Assembly: GCA_963754045.1 (NCBI GenBank)
Contig: CAVWEN010000002.1
Span: forward strand, 558,001-622,000
Length of the DNA: 64,000 nt
Source of the DNA: JALZKA01 sp963754045
Lineage (GTDB): Bacteria; Actinomycetota; Thermoleophilia; Solirubrobacterales; 70-9
Direction of reading: 5' to 3'
Shown here: positions 59,341 through 64,000 of the stretch, one piece after another
Position numbering within the stretch: position 1 is the first letter of the stretch
Layout: each line of letters starts with the position of its first letter
The notes under the pieces: generated by a model
Seen by the model: the letters and a program-made list of their open reading frames with translations, nothing else
Database searches by the model: none
What the model was told of the DNA's origin: nothing
Position numbers and translations under genes: made by a program

Positions 59341-60899
59341 CCCGAAACGGTCACGCTTCGGGTTCGCGAGCGACCCTTCAAATAGGAGTAGCCGGACTGA
59401 CGTGGCACCACGGCGCGAAACGAGTACCGCTGCGTTCCCGTCGTTGAGCGGAAGCGGTAGGAGCCGCGCCAGGTCCCGGCCCTGCCGGTTGCGCCCTCGT
59501 CCACGCTGATCCAGCGTCCGGCGCTGCGAGCCTGAACTACCACCCTGCGCCCGGCTGCCGCCGGCCCGGGGAGCCGGACGTTAAAGCGAGCACGCGAGCC
59601 GTTTCGCAGGCGGCGTGGTTTCACCTCTAGCTTCGGGACGGCGCGCGAGCGGAGATCGAGAAACTGCTCCCTGACGTGCTCGGGCCCGGCCCAGTGCGCG
59701 ACGCGTACCTCGCGGCTCGGCCCGGCGGAAAGTGTGAGGCTGAAGCGGCCGCCGCCGCCGGTGGTCGGGGTCGCGACGATTCGCTCGGGTGCTCCGTCGG
59801 CCCGGACCCTGCTCGCGATGCACACCCGGGCCCCCGGCAGCGGCCGGCCCGCGGCGTCGAGGATCCTCCCGCTCAGAAGTGTCGTGCGATTACTCGCGCT
59901 CTCGCTGCGGGTCGAACCCCCGGCGAAGCGGGCCTCCAGCACGGCGCCCTGGATCTTCGATACGGGACAGAGGTTGTCCACTCGCACGCTCCGCGACTCG
60001 CAGTCGAGGCCTGGAGCCTGGGTGGTCGCGTAATCGGCGGCGCACACTCGCACGACGTTCGGGCCCTGCCGGAATGCGGTGGCTGTCGTGTCGAGCTCGA
60101 TTCGAGCGGATACGGCCGCGGGGCACGGGCGGAGGCGCACTGCCACGCCGTCGGCGAGCGCGCAGGCCTGGGCGTTGGCGGTGACCGGGTCGCCGTTGAC
60201 CTCGGCCGTGATCGAGCGCACGCCCGAGCCCGCGTCGCTTGCGTTCACCTCGAGCGCCTGGGTGCCACGGTGCGAACCTTGGGCGAGCAGGCCTCCGGCG
60301 AGGCCGATGACGGGCTCGGCGAGATCGCGGAGGGTCAGCGAGATTCGGCGCACGGCCAGGCGAGCCTCTCGCCCCGCTCCGCAGCCCCGCTGGCGATTGC
60401 AGATCAACCGGGCGATCAGCGAACGTCCGCCGCTGCCGACCCACCCGACGCGGTGAGAGGTGCCGGGAACCCCTGCGACCGCACGGGTGGCGCCGCTGAC
60501 AAGCGTCACCAGCATCTGCGGGACATGCCCTGCCTGCGCCCGAGCTGCCACGCCGGCGCCGATCCGGGCGATCTGCGTGCCCGCCGGGGCGGTGAGCGTC
60601 CACGCCCCGAAGCGGCCGTTGCCGGTCACGGCTCCGCGCGGCTCGTGCGTGACGGTCAGTCCGGCGGCCGAGCAGTCGCTGGAGCGGGCGTAGCGGCCCG
60701 AGTTCGTGTTCCACGACGCGTCGGCGTGGTGGGCTCCAAGCTCGCGGTGGCATTGCACCGCGCGGTAACTGCCCGCGTCGGCGTCGCGCGGGATCACAAG
60801 CAGCACGGCCAGGGTCGCGGCGACGATCAGGGGCAGAATCAGGCGGTGAAGACGGACGGCGGACAAGCGGTGCTCCTCTCGGTCGGTGTGGTCCCTCAT
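59337..60899 (-). CDS. Secreted multidomain beta-sandwich protein
   Basis: The product is 520 residues with a signal peptide (LILPLIVAATLAVLLVIP). Residues 45-200 contain several cysteine pairs (AVQCHRELG, SSDCSAAG, LICNRQRGCG). About 205-310 look like an Ig-type domain, 340-410 a carboxypeptidase-regulatory-like fold (LLSGRILDAAGRPLPGARV), and the end another Ig-like unit (GSYRFRSTTGTQRYSFRA). Such proteins occur as large families in Solirubrobacterales. The role is unknown. It overlaps the end of the GT20 gene by 4 bases. Confidence 0.78.
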   Translation of the reverse strand: MRDHTDREEHRLSAVRLHRLILPLIVAATLAVLLVIPRDADAGSYRAVQCHRELGAHHADASWNTNSGRYARSSDCSAAGLTVTHEPRGAVTGNGRFGAWTLTAPAGTQIARIGAGVAARAQAGHVPQMLVTLVSGATRAVAGVPGTSHRVGWVGSGGRSLIARLICNRQRGCGAGREARLAVRRISLTLRDLAEPVIGLAGGLLAQGSHRGTQALEVNASDAGSGVRSITAEVNGDPVTANAQACALADGVAVRLRPCPAAVSARIELDTTATAFRQGPNVVRVCAADYATTQAPGLDCESRSVRVDNLCPVSKIQGAVLEARFAGGSTRSESASNRTTLLSGRILDAAGRPLPGARVCIASRVRADGAPERIVATPTTGGGGRFSLTLSAGPSREVRVAHWAGPEHVREQFLDLRSRAVPKLEVKPRRLRNGSRARFNVRLPGPAAAGRRVVVQARSAGRWISVDEGATGRAGTWRGSYRFRSTTGTQRYSFRAVVPRQSGYSYLKGRSRTRSVTVSG

Positions 60900-61351
60900 C
60901 GCTCGAATCCGAACTCGGAGCCGCCGTGCGGGTGCGGTGGATCGACGGGCGAAGCAGTGGTCGCGGCCAAAGGCGGTTCCTGAGCGGCGATGGGGGGCGC
61001 GGCGGGCGTGGGGGCGGGAGCCGGAGGCGGCTCGGTGGCAGCGGCCAGAAGCTCGGCAGCGGGCTTTGGCTGGGACTCGCGGCTCGGTGGCTCACCCGAC
61101 CCGCGTGGGTCGAGCGGCGGCGCGGTTCGCTGTTGTGGCTGGCGGGCCTTCGCCCCGATGCGGCGCTCGCCGGTCGCCGGGGACGCGACCGGCGAGGACG
61201 CCGTGGGCCCGAGGCCCAGATCGGGTGGCAGGGGAGGAGGTTCGGGCGGCTCCACCGCTCTCAATAGCAGTGCCAGCGAACCGATCCCAAGCGCGGCGAG
61301 CGCCACACGCTGCGCCGCGCTGGTCCATCGGATGCGTAGCCGCCCACCCAT
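60896..61351 (-). CDS. Single-span membrane protein with proline-rich tail
   Basis: The product is 151 residues from ATG 61351 (TTG 61363 possible). One span, about 13-32 (SAAQRVALAALGIGSLALLL), leads to a long Pro/Ala-rich extracytoplasmic region (EPPPAPAPTPAAPPIAAQEP). Its stop overlaps the next gene's ATG. Low complexity prevents family assignment. The tight overlap suggests it works with the secreted protein. Confidence 0.65.
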   Translation of the reverse strand: MGGRLRIRWTSAAQRVALAALGIGSLALLLRAVEPPEPPPLPPDLGLGPTASSPVASPATGERRIGAKARQPQQRTAPPLDPRGSGEPPSRESQPKPAAELLAAATEPPPAPAPTPAAPPIAAQEPPLAATTASPVDPPHPHGGSEFGFER

Positions 61352-61424
61352 GCCAACCGACAACCCCGGGGCCGGAGACGCCGCCCCCTCCTACTTCTGT
61401 TCGGCCCCATCAGTCCGCCTCTAC

Positions 61425-61451
61425 GTCCGGACGTCGGACGTGAGCCCGGAC
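61425..61451 (+). promoter_or_regulatory. Imperfect hairpin in the rpsF leader
   Basis: GTCCGGACGT pairs with ACGT and, after a GAGC bulge, CCGGAC; the loop is CGG. It ends 71 bases before the rpsF TTG. The S6:S18 complex is known to bind a CCG-containing leader structure before rpsF in many bacteria, so this is a candidate autoregulatory site. A structural match was not established. Confidence 0.3.
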
Positions 61452-61522
61452 AGATGCGATGCTGTTCGCTGCTCCGTACCGCGGCGGCGGGGCCTTCACT
61501 CGCCGCTACACTCCGGGCCGAT

Positions 61523-62197
61523 TTGGCCAAGCCAGCACCCGAATATGAGCTGATCCTGATGCTCGATCCGGAGGTCCCGGACGAGCGTCGCGACGAGATC
61601 GCTGCGAGCGCGCGCCAGCGCATCGAGTCAGGCACCGCGCTCAAGCAGGAGCGCGCGTGGGGGCTGCGCAAGATGGCATACGAGATCGAGCGTCGCAACG
61701 AGGCCGACTACCGCTTTTTCCGCTTCGAGCAGAGCAGTGCGGTACTCGACGATCTCAATCACAACCTCAAGATCGCCGACGGCGTCCTGCGGTTTCGCAT
61801 CTTCAAGGTCGACCCGGCTGCCCCGGTGATCGATCCCCCGCCACCGATGTCGCTGGCAGCCGCCGCCGCCGAGCGCCCCGGTCGCGGCCGCCGCGACGAC
61901 CGTCCGCCCCGCGCACCCGATGTTCCGCCCGCCGCGCCAGCGGCTGCCGCACCGCCTGCCGAGACCCCGGCTCCGCCGGCCGAAGCTGCACCGCCAGAGG
62001 CTCCGGCCGCTCCCGAGGCACCCGCTGCGACGCCAGAGGCTCCGGCCGCTCCCGAGGCACCCGCTGCGACGCCCGCCGCCGAGGCCGTCGCGCCCGAGGC
62101 TCCGGCGGAAACGGCGCCCGCCGCCGAGGCCGAAGCGCCCGCCGAAGCTCCCGCGGAGCCCGCGGCGGACCAGCCCGCTGAAACCGACGAAGGCTGA
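61523..62197 (+). CDS. rpsF: Ribosomal protein bS6 with long Ala/Pro-rich extension
   Basis: The product is 224 residues from TTG 61523 (AKPAPEYELILMLDPEV), the family N-terminus. Residues 1-100 are the bS6 fold with LKQERAWGLRKMAYEIERRN and FRFEQSSAVLDDLNHNLKI. The rest is a tail of Pro, Ala and Glu with an internal duplication. bS6 binds bS18 on the 30S platform. The usual bS6 is 95-135 residues, so this tail is very long. Confidence 0.92.
   Translation: MAKPAPEYELILMLDPEVPDERRDEIAASARQRIESGTALKQERAWGLRKMAYEIERRNEADYRFFRFEQSSAVLDDLNHNLKIADGVLRFRIFKVDPAAPVIDPPPPMSLAAAAAERPGRGRRDDRPPRAPDVPPAAPAAAAPPAETPAPPAEAAPPEAPAAPEAPAATPEAPAAPEAPAATPAAEAVAPEAPAETAPAAEAEAPAEAPAEPAADQPAETDEG
61994..62071 (+). 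repeat. Perfect 39-bp tandem duplication in rpsF
   Basis: Two identical 39-base units (61994-62032 and 62033-62071) encode 13 residues each (PEAPAAPEAPAAT). Identity at third positions shows the duplication is recent. Confidence 0.9.
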
Positions 62198-62264
62198 TCC
62201 CGCTAACTGCGGCTTTCCCGCGCCTTCGGTTCTTCGGGGGGCGAGAACACGCCGATGCCCTCCT

Positions 62265-62270
62265 TAGACT
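62265..62270 (+). promoter_or_regulatory. TAGACT -10 box before ssb
   Basis: TAGACT lies 37 bases before ATG 62308 and upstream of the GGAAAGGG ribosome site, so ssb may have its own promoter inside the operon. Confidence 0.4.
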
Positions 62271-62307
62271 GGATGGCAGAGCAAACAATCTTGGAAAGGG
62301 CTGATCG

Positions 62308-62796
62308 ATGGCGGCCAGCAACGTAAACGTAGTCGTAGTAACCGGAAACCTCACCCGCGATCCCGAGCTGCGACAGCTCGGCAGCGGCACCTCGGTGTGC
62401 AAGCTCAGAATCGCGGTGAACACTCGCCGCAAGGGCCAGGACGGCACCTGGGAGGACAAGCCGAATTACTTCGACGTGACCGTCTGGGGCGCACAGGGTG
62501 AGAACTGCGCGAACTACCTCCAGAAGGGCCGGCCGGTCGCTGTCGACGGTCGCCTGGAGTGGCGCGAGTGGCAGGACAAGGACGGCAACAACCGCCAGTC
62601 GGTCGAGATCATCGCCAACACAGTCCAGTTCCTCGGCAGCCGCGACGGCGCCGGTGGCAACGGAAACGGTGGCAATGGCGGTAACGGAGGCGGTTTCACC
62701 GGCGGCTCCGACCTCCCCGCCGACACGTCGGACTTCGAGAGTGGCGCGCCGGCAGGCGTGGGCGCTTCGGCCGCCGACGACGACATCCCCTTTTAG
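62308..62796 (+). CDS. ssb: Single-stranded DNA-binding protein
   Basis: The product is 162 residues from ATG 62308. The OB-fold covers 1-110: NVNVVVVTGNLTRDPELRQL, FDVTVWGAQGENCANYLQKG, VDGRLEWREW. A Gly/Asn linker follows. The acidic tip DDDIPF, which docks replication and repair partners, is intact. It lies between rpsF and rpsR, the usual bacterial order. Confidence 0.96.
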   Translation: MAASNVNVVVVTGNLTRDPELRQLGSGTSVCKLRIAVNTRRKGQDGTWEDKPNYFDVTVWGAQGENCANYLQKGRPVAVDGRLEWREWQDKDGNNRQSVEIIANTVQFLGSRDGAGGNGNGGNGGNGGGFTGGSDLPADTSDFESGAPAGVGASAADDDIPF

Positions 62797-62874
62797 GTAC
62801 ATCCGGCCCCAGCGCCGGGCCCGCCACCTCCTCCATTCACCGTCCGGGGGCGGCGGGGTCTCAGCGGGCCTAGC

Positions 62875-62915
62875 TAACATTCCCGCTTCCGCGCCGCCGC
62901 CCGTCCAGGCGGCGC
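62875..62915 (+). promoter_or_regulatory. Candidate promoter and leader hairpin before rpsR
   Basis: TAACAT (62875-62880) is a possible -10 box. GCGCCGCC (62891-62898) and GGCGGCGC (62908-62915) form an 8-bp stem with loop GCCCGTCCA. Both lie in the 165-base gap between ssb and rpsR. The hairpin may be a terminator for ssb or a leader element for rpsR-rplI. Confidence 0.35.
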
Positions 62916-62961
62916 GATGCGTGAGATGAACCTGATCGAGAAGACAACGAGGCACGCCTAG

Positions 62962-63273
62962 ATGGCCCGCAAGGCACAGCGCCCCACCCCCGGCGGCTCC
63001 TCCAGCGGTTCATCGAGCTCCGGCTCGGGCCCGCGTCGCGGTGGCCCCGGTGGCCGGCGCGGTGAGCGGATCCGCCCGCGCAAGTACACGAAGATCAACT
63101 CGGAGACGGTCGACTACAAGGATCTAGCGATCCTGCGCCGCTTCATTTCGGACCGCGGCAAGGTTCGCTCGCGCCGCGTCACCGGCCTGAGCCGCCGCCA
63201 CCAGCGCGAGCTGGGCGTCGCGGTCAAGCGGGCGCGCGAGTTGGCCCTTCTGCCCTACGTCGGCGACCGCTGA
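62962..63273 (+). CDS. rpsR: Ribosomal protein bS18
   Basis: The product is 103 residues from ATG 62962. A Gly/Ser/Arg-rich extension (GGSSSGSSSSGSGPRRGG) of about 30 residues precedes the bS18 core: YKDLAILRRFISDRGKVRSR and RVTGLSRRHQRELGVAVKRA. It pairs with bS6 in the small subunit. Confidence 0.95.
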   Translation: MARKAQRPTPGGSSSGSSSSGSGPRRGGPGGRRGERIRPRKYTKINSETVDYKDLAILRRFISDRGKVRSRRVTGLSRRHQRELGVAVKRARELALLPYVGDR

Positions 63274-63283
63274 GCGACTGGCC

Positions 63284-63736
63284 ATGGCCCAGGCCATCCT
63301 GCTCAAGGACGTCGAGGATCTCGGCACCGCCGGCGACGCGATCGATGTGTCACCGGGTTATCTGCGCAACTTCCTCATTCCCCGGAAGCTTGCCCAGCCC
63401 GCCACCCGGGGTGCGCTCGAAGAGGCACAGCGTCGCCGCGAGGCTGCCGAGAAGGCGGCTGCCGAGGCGGAGGAGCGTGCGGGCGAGACGGCGGCCCTGC
63501 TGGCCAAGACGGTGCTCACCATCCAGCACCGCGCGGGTGAGGACGGCAAGCTCTTCGGCTCGGTGACGAACGCCGAGATCGCCGAAGCGATCACCGAGGC
63601 CCGCGGGCTGCGAATCGACCGCAAGAAGGTCAAGCTCGACGAGCCGATCCGCGAGATTGGCACCTTCATGGTCGAGGTCGAGGTCGGTGGCGGCCAGACC
63701 GCCCGCGTCAAGACCATCGTTGCCGAAGCTCACTAG
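63284..63736 (+). CDS. rplI: Ribosomal protein bL9
   Basis: The product is 150 residues from ATG 63284. The N-domain has ILLKDVEDLGTAGDAIDVSP and GYLRNFLIPRKLAQPAT. The long connecting helix is rich in Glu/Ala, and the C-domain carries FGSVTNAEIAEAI. It binds 23S rRNA near the L1 stalk. It starts 10 bases after rpsR. Confidence 0.96.
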   Translation: MAQAILLKDVEDLGTAGDAIDVSPGYLRNFLIPRKLAQPATRGALEEAQRRREAAEKAAAEAEERAGETAALLAKTVLTIQHRAGEDGKLFGSVTNAEIAEAITEARGLRIDRKKVKLDEPIREIGTFMVEVEVGGGQTARVKTIVAEAH

Positions 63737-64000
63737 CGCGAGCGAAGCTCCTGCCAGGAGGCGACCTGGCTCAGCGGCCGTGTCGCTCGTTGCGACCCCA
63801 CCCGCGGCGAATCCATCGCCGCAAAATCCCCATTCCCGCCTTCCGGTCGCGCGCGGCTTCTGATTGGTTGTGTCGTGAGCGACGAAGTGGCGAATCCAGG
63901 TTTGCCCCCCTGGAAAAGAAAAGGGGTACCGGGGCAGTCCAGCGGGGCGATGTCCGCCGCCGTCAGCCCTTCTAACTTCAGAGCGACCTTCACTCATGGC
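63737..64000. other. Region after rplI without a supportable gene
   Basis: The 264 bases to the window edge hold a 7-bp hairpin GCGGCGA/TCGCCGC (63804-63822) without a T-run. A plus-strand frame from GTG 63875 is open to the edge, and an ATG lies at 63996. Minus-strand frames here match no family I know. dnaB often follows rplI, but I do not see its N-terminus. Confidence 0.5.

Noticed and set aside
63733..63997. Minus-strand open frames covering the end of the window
   Set aside because: No known family, no ribosome site, and they run into the rplI coding sequence; kept only as an unexplained region.

Overview
This is a very G+C-rich, gene-dense bacterial chromosome segment with no phage, insertion sequence or CRISPR array that I can see. 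The gene content fits a Gram-positive actinobacterium: a sortase-type LPSTG protein, a penicillin-binding protein 1A, an L,D-transpeptidase, an MprAB/PepD-like stress operon, and many GTG, TTG and probably CTG starts with 4-base stop/start overlaps. TreT plus a GT20 enzyme and CcmABC-type cytochrome maturation in an actinobacterium suggest the class Thermoleophilia (Solirubrobacterales-like). That placement is inference from gene content.

Positions 1-24.3 kb hold a cell-surface glycan locus. One long minus-strand operon (about 14990 down to 2828) carries a DegT/StrS sugar aminotransferase, a HAD phosphatase fused to a class-IV-aminotransferase-like domain, KdsB, KdsD and KdsA homologues (a Kdo-type pathway, unexpected without an outer membrane), a GT8-like glycosyltransferase, a NeuA-PseG fusion, a free-standing adenylation domain, a carrier protein, an AAC(3)-family acyltransferase, a sulfotransferase and a DUF4910 metallopeptidase-like protein. 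A further sulfotransferase and a GT-B polymerase-like transferase lie at the left end. To the right come a secreted LamG/beta-helix/LamG protein, three glycosyltransferases, a nucleotide-sugar epimerase and a Wzy/O-antigen-ligase-type membrane protein. Together they look able to make, assemble and decorate (aminoacyl, sulfate) an acidic glycan containing a 3-deoxy-ulosonic acid.

Positions 24.3-42 kb are mainly housekeeping. They hold an LPSTG mini-protein, an aldehyde dehydrogenase, a secreted cupredoxin, a ccmABC(D)-hemA-hemC-cobA/hemD operon (cytochrome c maturation joined to tetrapyrrole synthesis), birA, a DEAH helicase, a TlpA-like lipoprotein, nfeD-slipin-galT with two apparent CTG starts, and tRNA-Arg(CCT) lying one base upstream of a lipoprotein start codon.

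Positions 42-64 kb hold pyrE, envelope enzymes (L,D-transpeptidase, RDD-CPBP protein, MscS channel, PBP1A), thiL, a FlgM-like small protein, a degenerate M28 membrane protein, a response regulator/sensor kinase/HtrA/IMPase operon, two trehalose-type glycosyltransferases, two secreted or membrane proteins of unknown role, and rpsF-ssb-rpsR-rplI. No gene-free stretch exceeds 300 bases. A TAGACT box sits 7-10 bases upstream of two coding starts and a tRNA and about 37 bases upstream of ssb, which suggests a common -10 element and leaderless transcripts.
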